NCBI RefSeq assembly: GCF_040436345.1
Contig: NC_133230.1
Coordinates: 25,223,197 to 25,287,196 of the forward strand
Source of the DNA: Pagrus major
Taxonomy: Eukaryota; Chordata; Actinopteri; Spariformes; Sparidae
Length of the DNA stretch: 64,000 nucleotides
Direction: 5' to 3'
Each line of letters begins with the position of its first letter. Position 1 is the first letter of the stretch. The notes beneath the pieces were generated by a model. That model did not search any database and was not told the origin of the DNA. It saw only the letters and a list, made by a program, of their open reading frames with translations. Of this stretch, positions 38,601 through 49,523 are shown in pieces. The position numbers and the translations under genes are program-made.

Positions 38601-40627
38601 CTCCAGGTGTTATATTTCCTCCTTTTTGCGATCTAGCTAATGGCTTGACAGAAAAATAGGTCTACCTACCCAGCGTACAAAAAATTCATCCCACAGCAAC
38701 ACTACAAAAGTAGCCCAGTTGCGCAGCAAAACCACAGGCGTGGCATCCCCGCTCCCCTCTAATGTTAGGTACTAAATAATGATGTCGATGCCTTTAATCA
38801 GCAGACCAACCCTTACTTCTTCTGTGCTCCTCCAGCCTCGTTGCATGCAGACAAGCCTTCTCTCCTGTCAGGGACACTGGATGACCTTCTGAGCAGCATA
38901 GCAAGTGGATGCAAGCCCACCTCTGTCCTGGAGCAGCTCTATAGTCTCAAGGCCTTTGTTCAGCAGAAAGAGACAGACAAGCTGGAAAAGGCTCTGCAGG
39001 AGCTCTATAACACTTCTCTTATGTCTGAAGGTCAGTGACGCATCATACATTGGACAAAAACGATGGGATCTTTGTTGCTCCATGTTTGTGACATGCTTTC
39101 ATGCCCATCCCTGTCCATACTGGCCTCTTCTTGCTGGGACCTGTCCCTGCAGGTTAATACATGCCTCCATCTGTCCCTGCCTGCCTCATACTCTATGTGC
39201 TCTAACATTGATCATTATTGTTCACCTGAATCTACCTGCCCTTACTTGCCCTCATGCGCCTTTACCTGTGCGCACCTGCAATACTAGAGCTAGTCTTGTC
39301 CATACGACATGTCAGACATGGGTGACCTCCACGATGAGTTAACTAACATGTTTCAACTTGCTCATCTTGCCAGCAGCCAAAACGTCTCGTGGGTCCCCCC
39401 CGACATGTTTTCACGTGTGCATGTTTGTGTTTGTGCATTTCCATGGTTGGTTAGCTGGCTGCGTAATAGGATCAGCAGGGACTTTGCTGCTGTCACGCAG
39501 ACAAGTGTATGTGTTTGAGAGAGAGAGAGGGAGAGGGAGAGGGAGGAGAGAGCAGCCAGGAGATTCAGGCCACGGCCATATGAGTGGCCACAAAGTGACC
39601 CGTGTCTTCGCCTGTCCCTGTCGCCGGGACAACACGGTGTCAGAAACAGTTTGCTAACACACAAGCCGAGCCTACAATAAAGCCTGCTTTAGTTGTGCCC
39701 ATCCTCTCCTTGCACCTGCGCCACCGCTGCCTGAAAGCTTTTCTAACCCCCCTCCACCCACCTCGTACCTTCTGAGTCATGCTTTAAACGCTGCTGTTTT
39801 TCGAGTGCAACTCCATCAGCAGGTTACGTCAGCAGAATTCCTCATGAATGAATCTTTCTAGTTTGTAAAGATTTACTTGACTCATCTTCGCTGTCTCGCA
39901 TGTATAGCATAACATAAACATTACAATATGACAGTTTTAAATGATTGAATATTTTTGATTTACATGTTAAAGCAGCATTCTTTTTTTAAATATATATATA
40001 ACCCACATTCAGGGCCATGCAGAAGCTAATCCGTGTGCTAGCTGGAGAGATGTGCTTTTTAAAATTCTTTAAGTGAGTTCACTAAAGCTCTCCTCACTGT
40101 ATCACTCTGCCCTTGCAGTAGCAATCAATTGAGTGCAGGAGCAGGTCTAAAGCAGATTTCTTTTCAGAATATTTTACTGCACCCTGGAGTTCTTCTCCTG
40201 AATGACATCAGCTTGACTGCTCCACTTTATGCTGTCTATTTTATGTTCTGCATAGATTCACTAAAGAGAATTCTAACTTTTCAAGAATGAGTATAAGAAA
40301 GATGCCTTCTTGGGTTGGAGTCAGTTATGTTAAATTAAATATCGACATGCAGAGAGGAGGGAAGTAGACTTGAACAGTGGTCGGAGATTTTGATATATTA
40401 TGCTGAAAATACTACAACAAATCAGTCTCTTAGGTGAAAACACTGACTGTTCCTCTGGTATTGTGTTGTCAGCAGCAGTCTCGGCTGTAACTGAAATGTT
40501 GCTCTCTCTCTCTCTTGGTATTTTAGAGGAAACCACAGCAGTCGTTTCACTGTTCCAATACTGGATCACAGACATTCTTCCCATGCAGAGAGACAAGAAG
40601 ACAGGGCTTTCTACAACGCACCCATGA
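32641..40627 (+). CDS. erich1: erich1, glutamate-rich protein 1 (complete, six exons)
   Basis: A vertebrate protein of unknown biochemical function, probably nuclear from its basic clusters. CDS exons are 32641-32659, 33434-33574, 33794-33940, 36647-37030, 38836-39030 and 40527-40627, totalling 987 nt or 328 residues. Every intron is phase 1 with consensus GT-AG. Matches to human ERICH1, from memory, are at the start (human KVLQRLFP, here KVLQRLYP), RRMYTVLPPP (human RRLYT), ISRNKKRKLKKK (human ISKNKKRKLKKK), a helical region in exon 5, and the C-terminal YWITDILP (human YWITHILP). Exon 4 carries two Lys/Arg clusters and a short acidic stretch (EEVEEEEEDNE-like). Human ERICH1 is longer (443 residues by my recall) because of tandem acidic repeats that are absent here. 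Kozak context is moderate: GAT before ATGG. It is divergent from dlgap2, as in human. Confidence 0.92.
33111..33253. mobile_element. MITE family A, copy 2 (short, 143 bp)
   Basis: Starts TTAAAGGAGAAGTTCACCCA and ends TTAGGGTGAATTTATCCTTTAA. Inner TCAGTCATTATCTACT-type motifs are shared by both ends. It is an internally deleted copy lying in erich1 intron 1. Confidence 0.8.
33434..33574 (+). CDS. erich1: erich1 exon 2
   Basis: Acceptor ends TTAG at 33433 and the donor is GTAAGA at 33575. Encodes AFQSKVLQRLYPAAP and a Lys/Pro-rich segment. Phase 1 at both ends. Confidence 0.9.
33794..33940 (+). CDS. erich1: erich1 exon 3
   Basis: Acceptor TCTCAG, donor GTAAGA. Encodes GDAGKTQSAADPGRRMYTVL and a PPPADY motif corresponding to the human RRLYTASGPPEGY segment. 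147 nt, phase 1 to 1, so it could be skipped without frame change. Confidence 0.88.
35115..35413 (+). mobile_element. MITE family B, copy 2
   Basis: Left side GTAATATATAAAAATTTTAG with GACTAAAATTGA behind it, and right side GGCCAATTCTTGCTTATTGC-ACC, match the copy at 43397-43760 in order and orientation. The left terminus is eroded. It sits in erich1 intron 3. Confidence 0.6.
36647..37030 (+). CDS. erich1: erich1 exon 4 (basic and acidic clusters)
   Basis: Acceptor CCACAG, donor GTAAGT. The largest exon (384 nt). It has a KRKRRRKKRK basic run, the family-defining ISRNKKRKLKKK motif, an ALEFTYKKDG segment matching the human VSFMYQPED region, then a short Glu run and FLRTTMEIYKSD (human FLKSTQEMYFYD). 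Confidence 0.92.
38247..38273. repeat. (TTA)n microsatellite
   Basis: Nine TTA/ATT triplets in erich1 intron 4. Confidence 0.9.
38836..39030 (+). CDS. erich1: erich1 exon 5 (helical C-terminal region)
   Basis: Acceptor CTCCAG, donor GTCAGT. Encodes a Leu-rich helical segment (DDLLSSIASG, VLEQLYSLKAFV, KLEKALQELYNT) that parallels the human AEELLDRLASH and ILYHMKTLLLLQDTERLKHAL regions. 195 nt. Confidence 0.9.
39517..39550. repeat. (GA)n/(GAGAGG)n purine tract
   Basis: Short purine-only tract in erich1 intron 5. Confidence 0.8.
40527..40627 (+). CDS. erich1: erich1 exon 6 (stop)
   Basis: Acceptor TTTTAG. Encodes ETTAVVSLFQYWITDILPMQ and a short basic tail, ending at TGA 40625-40627. The YWITDILP motif near the end of the protein is conserved in human ERICH1. 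Confidence 0.9.
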
Positions 40628-40745
40628 GACTGTCACTCACGCTGAGACGCAGACTCGACTGAAGGATTATTTCTCCGGTGCTCCATCACTTTAGATAAGA
40701 AAAGTTCTTGAAATGCTCACAATGTTGTAAAATATTTTTTTTATT

Positions 40746-40751
40746 ATTAAA
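40746..40751 (+). terminator. erich1: erich1 polyadenylation signal (ATTAAA)
   Basis: ATTAAA variant hexamer 119 bases past the stop, followed by T-rich and GT-containing sequence. It is the first plausible signal after erich1 exon 6. The cleavage site cannot be fixed from sequence alone. Confidence 0.5.
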
Positions 40752-43700
40752 TATTTTTCCTTTTGATCTATGCCTTTGTTTAAGTCATTTTCATGCCTTA
40801 AGAAAACAAAGCCAGTAAATCCTGAGCTAGGCAAATCCTTCCGCCTATGAGTAAGCCTCACATTGTCAAGTTTTATGTAGTTTAAATGAATCAAATATTT
40901 AATTGTTATTAACGTAAGAGCCGTCCTCCTCATCTGAACCCCTAATTGCCAGAGAAGCAAATGTCAGCTCTGCTGGAGCTCCAGTGTTGTTCGCAGATGT
41001 TATGACATTTAAACCCAGCCGGTTAACCTAATAGCTCCTCAATTATCTACAGCACACTCCCTACAAATCAATTTCTGACCAAGTTGCTATCCCACGGGCC
41101 TTTTCAAACTTGCTGTTTCACCCAATAAAATTGGATTTAATTAATAGTCTTCAGGGATGTTATGCTGATTGTACTAATTGTGTCTCAGCAGATATTCACT
41201 ATGTGGCTGATTGATAAAGACCGGTAGCCAGTCTCATTATATAATCCCATTTGTTGCCCTTATCTAACTTACTCTCAATATAGCAACACAGTTTGTTGTT
41301 GGTGGATCTTAGGAACCAGTACCACCCAAGGAGTCGGTAGCTTAACCTCCAGCAAAACCATACCTGTCTACAGCTGAGATAAGCTATTCTAGTACATTTA
41401 CTCAATGCCAGGCAGCGAGTTCAAGAGAAGGGCAGAGAATTATCTCGGCTGGATAGTGTCGTTGTGATGACCTGAGTGAAAGCTGTCTGCCATGTACCGG
41501 CTCGAGAGGAGCTGTTGTCTCTCCAAAGCTGGGATGCACCACTGGTTATACTTAACACTGTAACACACGGCTCTGTGTGTGTGCGTGTGTGTATGGTATT
41601 ATAGTGGTGAACAATTAGCATGAGGGCCGCCATCTGTGGTCTCTAGTCATGGATGCACGCACCAGGTGCTGTGTGTGATGGAAGCTCATGGGCTCATTCT
41701 GCAGACATTAGCCAGAGGAGACAATAAGGGTAAAGGGCACATTTCCTGACATGCTTATAGTACAACATTGTGCATATTTTTAGCCATGCTAGTGGTGTGA
41801 CGATGTGACTGTAGGGATGTCTGTCTAATGTTCTATCCACAACTTTGGTCCAGACAGAAATACCTCAACAACTATTAAAGCTGCTGCAAGTGATATATTA
41901 TTATAAAAAATAAGTGTTAAATAGCTCTATATTCCAACAGTAATCACAATACACAATAATGTTATAGAGTGTTTGGTCTGGTGATTACCGCTGCGCGTTC
42001 ATGTGGTGACGTAGAGAGGAGGGAGGGGATTGCTAACTGCAGAATGGTCAGGAAGTTGGCTAAAACGCTTACAGCAGCTTTGAATAGATTGCCCGAAATT
42101 TGGTACAACTGAATGACTTTGCTGATCGCCTAATATTCCTTCTAGGAGCTCAGCTTTGAAGAGAAATATCTCAATAGGCCCTTTTCGTGGCACACATTTT
42201 GAGCAGGAAAAATAAAGGTGGAATTTATAATATTTATGACGGCCAGATATCTCCCTCAGGAGCTGGTAGAGACCGAAAACAGAGCTAAAAGAGATGTTGG
42301 AGTGTTGGACTATGGTTTGCCAGGTGACCAGTGACCCACAAGTCCAAATGAGTGATACTTTTGCTCTGTAATTGCTCGGCCAGTAAGCTGTTTGCTAACA
42401 AGTTCTCTATAACCTAAAAGATGATGTCAGCGTTCAAAACTTGTTTCAGCTGTCAAGAAGTGTCCACAAATATCATTTTTTACAACATTTGAATAGTTCC
42501 AACATGAAGTCAAAATGTAAAAAATGATATTTTTCTGCAACTAAATTCCTGTAAAACTAATGGCATTCCCATCCACCTCTGCCCTATTTAGTGTCAATTC
42601 GCCTGCTCATTAAAGTTGGCATGCTAACGAGCTAAACAAAGATTGAGAACATCAGTGTGCTAAAGTCAGCATTTAGCTCAAAGCACCACTATGCTTCAGT
42701 ACGGCCTCACTGAGCAGCAAGCATATAGATTCTTTGTCTTTCCTAGAATTTAGTCATTACTGGTTGTAGTTTTTTAGTCATTATAAAGCTGTAAGGTTTC
42801 TTTTAGTGCATAAAACCCAGGGGGTCACAAGTTTTCAGTGGCATCATGACTTTGCAGCAGTAATGCCAAGGTTTGAGATTATTCATGGATGCATGAGTTG
42901 GGAGGCAGAATTGGGGCCTATTACCAGAGATGAGAAGAAGGTCATTGTTGGCTGCTCACTGGAGAGAATTCCTCTCCAGCGAGAGAGACGTTATCAGCCC
43001 AGCTACCTCATTATAAGACCTTACTCGGAGTCAATGGCCCCGAGGCCTGGATGGATATTAAAGCTTAAAAAAAATTGCTGACATGGCAGGAGAAGCCACA
43101 GTTGACATCAACAGAAACGCATCCAAATCAACCCAATCGGCAGATTCAAATGGATTCTAGCGTTTCTGACTTCAGATGATTTGGGCCTCCTGTGTAACAA
43201 CCCTTTAACAACCCTCATTCTCCACACCTGCTCACCATATACTGTATAGTAGATAGATTAATACTATTGATATTAACAGTAATATTATGAGTGTGGCTGA
43301 AGTAGTCATATTATTAATTAGAATATTATAGTCTTATATGTACTGATATACATCAAAATAGGGCAAATATAAGATAATATAGAAAATACATAATGGTTAA
43401 AGGGGCAATATGTAAGAATTTTAGTTAGAAACGTTCAAGAATTAACTAAAATGATCAAAAGAATGTAAACAAGTAGCGATTTTGACATTATAATGTCCAT
43501 GTATTATGTTGCAGAACAATCTACTAAAGTAAACATGCTAACCAGCTGACCCGTCTAAAGCTCATCCCAGTCCAAAACTAACTAACTTTTCCCTGGTCCC
43601 TGAGCTTCCAGTCTGAGCCACTTACTGAGCTAACTAAGCTAATTTACCTAAGGCAGCTACAGTTAGCAGCAGTTAGCAGTTACTCTGGTGATACCCGGCC

Positions 43701-44277
43701 CCCCACTTGTTTTGAGTATGAATTTGACAGGTGGCCAATTGTTACATTTTGCTCCATTAATACAATTAAGTGGGTTCCACTGTTATGCAATAGATGAGGC
43801 CAAGCTTTGGACACATGTAAACCAATTTAAAACCCAAGTAAGAACTTCACTGGTTTTACTAAATAATTTCCACAGCAGAATTGTGTAAAATATAGCACAT
43901 AACATTTTAATATGATTCAGCTACAAGTCTGTACACTTTTATTTTTAAGCGTGACCCAGCCCCACACTCCATTCCTTTGGCTTCAACCAACGTCTTTGTC
44001 TCTGTGTGCCAGCTCCTGTAATCCCCTTAGACACACCACCTGCAGACTGTCTGTTATGTAAGACAGGAAGGAGACGGTATAAGGGCTGACCAGGCTGTCC
44101 TGCATCAGAGCACAGGTTGAAGTGTCCGAGCAAACACCAGACCAGGGACAGACCCTTCGCCAGTGGGATTCCCGTCCTGGGAGTCCAGGAAGAGGAGCTT
44201 GAGTGAGCGAGCCGAGTGACATCTGGCCTGTAACTCATTCCTGGTTTAAGAGGAAGACCATCAAAGAAGCTCCAAAA
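40752..44277. other. Intergenic region with old repeats
   Basis: No supported gene. At 41810-41880 and again at 42540-42720 are two halves of an old teleost repeat (GGTCCAGACAGAAATACCTCA, and TTGGCATGCTAACGAGCTAA types), apparently split by other DNA at about 41880-42540. Family B MITE copy 3 is at 43397-43760. Confidence 0.5.
43397..43760 (+). mobile_element. MITE family B, copy 3
   Basis: Begins TTAAAGGGGCAATATGTAAG and ends GGCCAATTGTTACATTTTGC-TCC then ATTAA. The terminal repeats are diverged but alignable to the copies at 19104-19454 (opposite orientation) and 35115-35413. The interior has a CTAACTGAGC/TTAGCAGCAGTTAGC-type stretch. Confidence 0.7.
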
Positions 44278-46210
44278 ATGTTTTTCAGAGTCCCAAGACT
44301 GACTCCAGGCTACATTAGGCTGCTGCAGGTGAGTGTGAGCAGTTTTGAAGAGTTCAGCTGTCAAAGTCAGAATGAGCTTTATTGGCCAAGTACGCGTACA
44401 CATACAAGGGATTTGACTCTAGGTTTTATATTAATCTCAGTGTACTTACAAAAGAGAAGAGATAAAAGAGACAAACTATAAAAAATATATCTATTTACAA
44501 GTCAGTGTTCTGTAGGATGTAAACAATACAAATAGTGCAGAGGAAATAATTGAATAGATATATATGGAGTGGATAATTATTATTATTATTATTATACAGC
44601 CTGTAGTTGATATGTACATGTCAAAAAATATCATTTATAAAGGAGGTAAGTGGATGTTTTGGTGTCACACGATGGCTGATTTAACTGTCTAAAATAACTT
44701 TGAAATGAAATTAAGTAACACTGGTTTGAATCTTTCAATGGTACTTCAAGTAGATAAGAAACAAGCTATATAATATTTTCAATATTTGGATTTTACTCTC
44801 ACATGCACAGAGACACTAAAGCTTTCTATACTAAATGGTATATGGAACATAAAGTGCTGAGTAGTTGAAAGTTGCCTGTCATGATCGTAGACGCAGAAGT
44901 GGATAACACTTTATTGCAATTTTTCTGCATCAAGCAACTCGTTTTTGATTTAAGACCTTTAAAACAAAAACGGCAGAAAGCCCCTCAAAGTGTCTTGGAT
45001 TTGAAGATGACACGGTACTTGGTGTGCTCTGTCTCTGCTGGCCCTTAGGGAATAGAAGACAGTGGCAGATGAAATAATGTTGACAGTTCTGAGAGCAGCC
45101 ATTGATGTAATGAAGTGTTTGCAAGGTGCTGGTTTTATGGGTACGCACAGAGGTTTATAGACGGAGACGGTGCGTATAGTAAGTTGGCTTCACTGAGCCT
45201 TATTCGGCCATTTTTTCAAGTGTCACAGATGATGAAATACAGTGCTATCATATTATATACACACCATCCACAAATATGAGTTTGTTCCAGGTTTCTGTTC
45301 CAGTAACTAAAGGACGCCTTTTGTTTTAGCTCACAAAACACAATCACCTTTCCGGTGGCATTTACCACAAACAATGGAGAAATCCAAGCCTGTGACAGTC
45401 CATTGCATTGTAAATGGAAATGGGAAAAGGGTGAGTGAGCTACAGGAATAGCTTCCTAACTGCCTGTGACACAGCACCATTAGAAAACTATGAAGTTACT
45501 ATTATTTGCTCCTCTGTGCTTTTTATAATTGTCAAGGGGCCACTGAGGAAATTGCCCATATCGCAAAATAGACGAGCTTTTTGTTTGTCAAAGGAGACGG
45601 ACCGCGATTTGGTAAATGAGAGAAGATGAGTTTTTAATCTCTGTGGGATTGGTGGGAGGAGTAGATGGGGCGGCGGCTGAGGTGAGCATATTTAGCTCTC
45701 TCATTTGATGCAGACAAAAAGTGCTGCAAGGCATGTTGTCCTCTAAAATTGATATGCATCCACGTATAAACTATGTATAAAATCAAGAATATTTGGCCAT
45801 TGTTTGCTGGGGATTTGTGCTATTTTTGAACTGCTTTGATGCCCTGATTCTCTTTCATACTCGCATAATACCAAGGAATTCCTCTGATCACATTTCACAT
45901 TTTTCTCCCCTTCCAGACCCAGGCCTACCACAATGTGTCTGTGACGCCTCCGGCTGAGAAGTCTGTGCCCGGCATGGCCATGCTGCTGGGGGCCTTGGGG
46001 ATTGGGATGTGTGGCTACAGCTCCAGGCAGTTGGCCCTCCACCACCGGCCCTCTGCACGTGTGCTGCAGTTGATCGGCACACATACTGATGCCAGCATGA
46101 TGGGCACAGCAGCCCACAGGACCCCGTTCCTGGATGTTACTCGCCGGGCCGTGACCAGCCAGGAGATCCCACCTCCCTCCTTTGTGGGACAGAAGGTTGC
46201 TTTGAAATAA
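44278..46210 (+). CDS. Unrecognised small protein, possible mitochondrial membrane protein
   Basis: I do not recognise this gene. The best model joins 44278-44328 to 45917-46210, giving 114 residues. Exon 1 encodes MFFRVPRLTPGYIRLLQ, which is basic, free of acidic residues and mitochondrial-presequence-like, with Kozak AAAAATGT and donor GTGAGT in phase 0. Exon 2 has a strong acceptor (TTTTCTCCCCTTCCAG) and opens in phase 0 with TQAYHNVSVTPP. The hydrophobic stretch at residues 36-51, GMAMLLGALGIGMCGY, could span a membrane once. The tail is His/Arg-rich and ends QEIPPPSFVGQKVALK before TAA. An alternative first exon at 45374-45430 starts MEKSKPVTVHC and also ends in phase 0. Exon 2 is GC-rich, ungapped and splice-bounded, which supports coding; the 5' end is uncertain. 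Confidence 0.55.
44362..44422 (-). repeat. LINE/SINE-type 3' end (GGCCAATAAAGCTCATTCTG)
   Basis: On the minus strand it reads AGTCAAATCCCTTGTATGTG-TACGCGTACTTGGCCAATAAAGC, then TCATTCTGACTTTGAC. This 3' end is a common teleost retroposon tail. It lies in the first intron of the unrecognised small gene. Confidence 0.6.
44577..44597. repeat. (TTA)n microsatellite
   Basis: Seven ATT/TTA triplets. Confidence 0.85.
45917..46210 (+). CDS. Last exon of the unrecognised small gene
   Basis: The best-supported part of the gene: 97 codons plus stop, GC-rich relative to its surroundings, with a pyrimidine-rich acceptor and no internal stop. It includes the single hydrophobic segment and the motif RPSARVLQLIGTHTDASMMG. 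The antisense strand is also open over much of this exon, which is a usual shadow of GC-rich coding DNA. Confidence 0.65.
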   Translation, partial: TQAYHNVSVTPPAEKSVPGMAMLLGALGIGMCGYSSRQLALHHRPSARVLQLIGTHTDASMMGTAAHRTPFLDVTRRAVTSQEIPPPSFVGQKVALK

Positions 46211-48532
46211 TCTGTCAACTGGATATAGATCGGGCAACATCACAGGTTAAGTTCGGGTATCTACACTTCTGCACGTCTCAGATTGTAGCTATGCTGGCCC
46301 ATTGCTCAGATGTGGCCCATGTGCTCTCTGATGATGAGCAAGTGTGGATATTTGACTGACCTCAACCTGAAGTTTGATGTCTGATGTTCTGTAACTAGTG
46401 CAACACATATAAAAATAGATAAAGTGCTGTTGGATTGTGTCAATTAGTCGATAATATTAGAGTTTTTAATGCACTGAGAAGGTCCAAAGCAATATGAATG
46501 ATTGGATGAGTGTGTAATGATGCTGGAACCTCCCAAAGACTGTGTCAGGAACTGACATGTTTAATTTGGAGACAGTGTGTGTCTTATTGAGGGATGGCGT
46601 AAAAAGGGACTGATGCTTGGCAGTGCCCCTCTACACACAGATGGTTGGCAAACCTTTCTCTATGCCCCCCTCCCCAGGCAGACAGCCATGTGTAAGAGTT
46701 TTAGCAGTCCATCCCTGCCCATGACTTCAATTGATTTCCTCTGAGGAGGAGCAGGTGCCATCCATCAGCAAGCCTTGGCGTTCGCTGGCGCGGTCTGCCA
46801 CCGGCTGTCAATCAAGTGACACTGGCGGAAGACGCGGGCTGGCTGAATCTGTGACTGGTGCTTCCCACGTTCAGAAAAGTTTAATCCTCCAAGGGTTTGG
46901 TGAGAATGATGAAAGAGTCGAAAAGAGTGGCAGGGTCGTGTTGTGGATTGTAAACACTTCTTTCAGTAGAAGAGTGTTAAGAACTTTGATATCAAAAACC
47001 TGAGTCATGTAAGCAAGACTAGCACAAATACACCTTCAGGATTATGAATCCTTATTTACCTGGCTGACACAGCGGGTGGCAGGCGGGCGAGGCAGAATGG
47101 TGATTCCTCCTGGATAAGCCTGTGTCCTCTGTGGGGATTACCCCAGGTGGAAAATCATTCCTGGCACACACAGTCATTCACCTAATCTGGTATTAGAGTC
47201 AAGGACTCGTGAGAGGCAGAGAGTCCCTGTGCATCCAAACTTTGTACCATTCCCCCTGCAGAGTCCACCATTTGTCCCACTGTGGATTAAAAGTTTATGG
47301 GATTGGTGTTTCCGTTTGCGACTACACCAAAAATGTCACAGTGAAAAGGGACTTGAGATTTGGCGAGACACTGAGCGTGGTTGAGAGTGCGTGCTGTGCC
47401 TTCATGGATAGCACAGGGTCATACCGTCTTTATATAATATTCTTCAAAATCTGCTAACACGAGAGATCATTGTATTTCCGCACAAGCAGGGGCACAGGCG
47501 GAGGAGAAAGTTCCCTCTGTAAAGTTGTGAAAAAGGAGGACGGTGAGAAAGCGGAGTGTTTCATCACTAAGAGGTCAGCCAAACCTTGTAATCCAGTTTT
47601 TCATCGCTAAAGAGCCACCCTTGTCCGCCTGCCAAATTGCATCTAGCAGCTAGTTGTTGCAGATTGGGCGTTTTTAGAGCCCTAAAAGTGGCCCTCCCGA
47701 ATGCTGGCACAGTAGGTCACCAACAAAATGGTCGTAATCCACTCAGCAGTGGGGGCTAATGGTTCCAACTGGCATCGGACACTGAACAATTGGTCACCTT
47801 ACTCTGGACACAGACTGACACATCATAATGGGGTTGTGATAGTCTCATACAGCAGGATACTCAAAACTCAGGGTAAATATGGGTTATAAAACTTTTTTGG
47901 GAACAAGTGATTCAGATTTATGTATGTACTTAACATACTCTTCATCTGAACTGCATTTTAAAGCCACAGTCGGGCACTGAAATCAATGTGTGTGGGTGCT
48001 AGAGGTTGTGTAACGCACCTGGCTGGTTTTGATGGATTCTCTCTATACTGCAGTGGTGCACAGTGAGCACAGAGCACTGTGGAAACCTATTGATCTCAAT
48101 CAGAGAGTGAGGGAGAGCTTGTCTCCTCACTGCAGCAAACTTCCTGTTTCACTCAGCATAGTACAGTTTATGAGGGGGGAACTGCCAAGACAGCACACCG
48201 ACGAAAGGGAGCATCTGAAAACATGTTTGCTGTTGGAATAAAATACTGGGAATGTTTGAAAGCACGGTATTAATCTGTTAGCTCATTGTGTAAAGGTCTA
48301 CGTACTCCACTTCAGCTGCGCTCGTTAAATGAGAGATTTGTTCTGTTTGCACTATAGTTAATATTTAATGAAAAGTTGTTGGAAGAGATTTATGAAATAA
48401 AAGCATTTGGCAAACATGCTGCTCTGCTGTTGAACTCAGTCACACCTGTGGGTCAATTTTCCTTGTCTTTTTTGTTTTTGTGTTGTTACAGTGTTGTGCG
48501 ATGAAGTTGTGCCTTTTCTATCAAGAAATAAA
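46211..48532 (+). other. Probable 3' UTR of the unrecognised small gene
   Basis: No further exon is visible. Two AATAAA hexamers occur at 48396-48401 and 48527-48532, the second followed by T/G-rich sequence. If one of them ends this transcript the 3' UTR is about 2.2-2.3 kb. This is inference from order only. Confidence 0.3.
48527..48532 (+). terminator. AATAAA polyadenylation signal candidate
   Basis: Canonical hexamer in the AGAAATAAAAATAAG context with TGCTGTTTTGC downstream. A second canonical hexamer is 131 bases upstream. Assignment to the small plus-strand gene is inferred. Confidence 0.35.
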
Positions 48533-49523
48533 AATAAGTTTTTAGTCAAAGTGCACTCCATGCTGTTTTGCTATAAGTAGGCTCAAAGGGATTAGACAGT
48601 GATTTTGCAGCTTTGTAACAGCTGAATCGGTCAGGCGTGTAGATTTTAGACTTCAAACCTCCGGTATAGCACACCAAGTTTCACATAATGGGTCATCTAT
48701 TTGGTATGAGGGTAAATAATGTATCACTTATACTAGGAGACAGTTATTACAAAGAAAATTAAAATAAAAAAATGTGTTTTCCTGAGCTACAGAACAATAT
48801 CCAAAACTTTAGAATTACTGATATGAAAAAGTTAATACTCCGGGAAGGGTTGACCATGTCTTGTTATGAATGAATTATGGTAATAAACTTGACCCAGGAG
48901 CAGGTTTGTTTTCAGTGGTGAATATTTATGAGTGACCTTCAACCCTCTAACCACCTGTTCACAACTGTCGCGTCTTAAATTTCAAAACCTGAGATAATAT
49001 TAAGCGACAATTAAATCAAATATATTGGCAATATAAAAAGATTATGGTTGGAGTAGGTTGCTACCAAGAGCAGTTGTACACATTAATGTGGATGTTGCAG
49101 ACTTATTAAAAAAAAAGCAACCACATTTTTTAATGTCACCTGCAACTGAGTCACGATTAAAGGCTAAGATGTAAGGCCTGATTACATTTCTGTACAAAAT
49201 AAGACAAAATGTTGTACTATTTTATTGCAATAAAAGAGAGCATTTAAGGATGAACTTACTGGTGTTTGAGCATATTAAGAACAAGCAGAGGTATAATATG
49301 AAGCACACTCAGAAGATCTAAATCCTTAAATCTATGGGGCCAAGATTTGAAAGATTACCTTAGATTTTTAAAAACTTTGTATTAAACAACATGGAGTGAA
49401 GAGCGTCTGTAAATGTATTATTTGTACGAGTAACAAGCAATAAAATCTGCAGGTGACAACTCATTCAAATCTGTTATGTAGCAGAGGCATGGCAGACCAC
49501 TATGGAAATACGTTCTATTACCT

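Noticed and set aside
43945..44403. Antisense 152-codon and 79-codon frames upstream of the small gene
   Set aside because: They overlap in different frames and lack identifiable domains. The sequence is more simply the 5' region of the plus-strand small gene.
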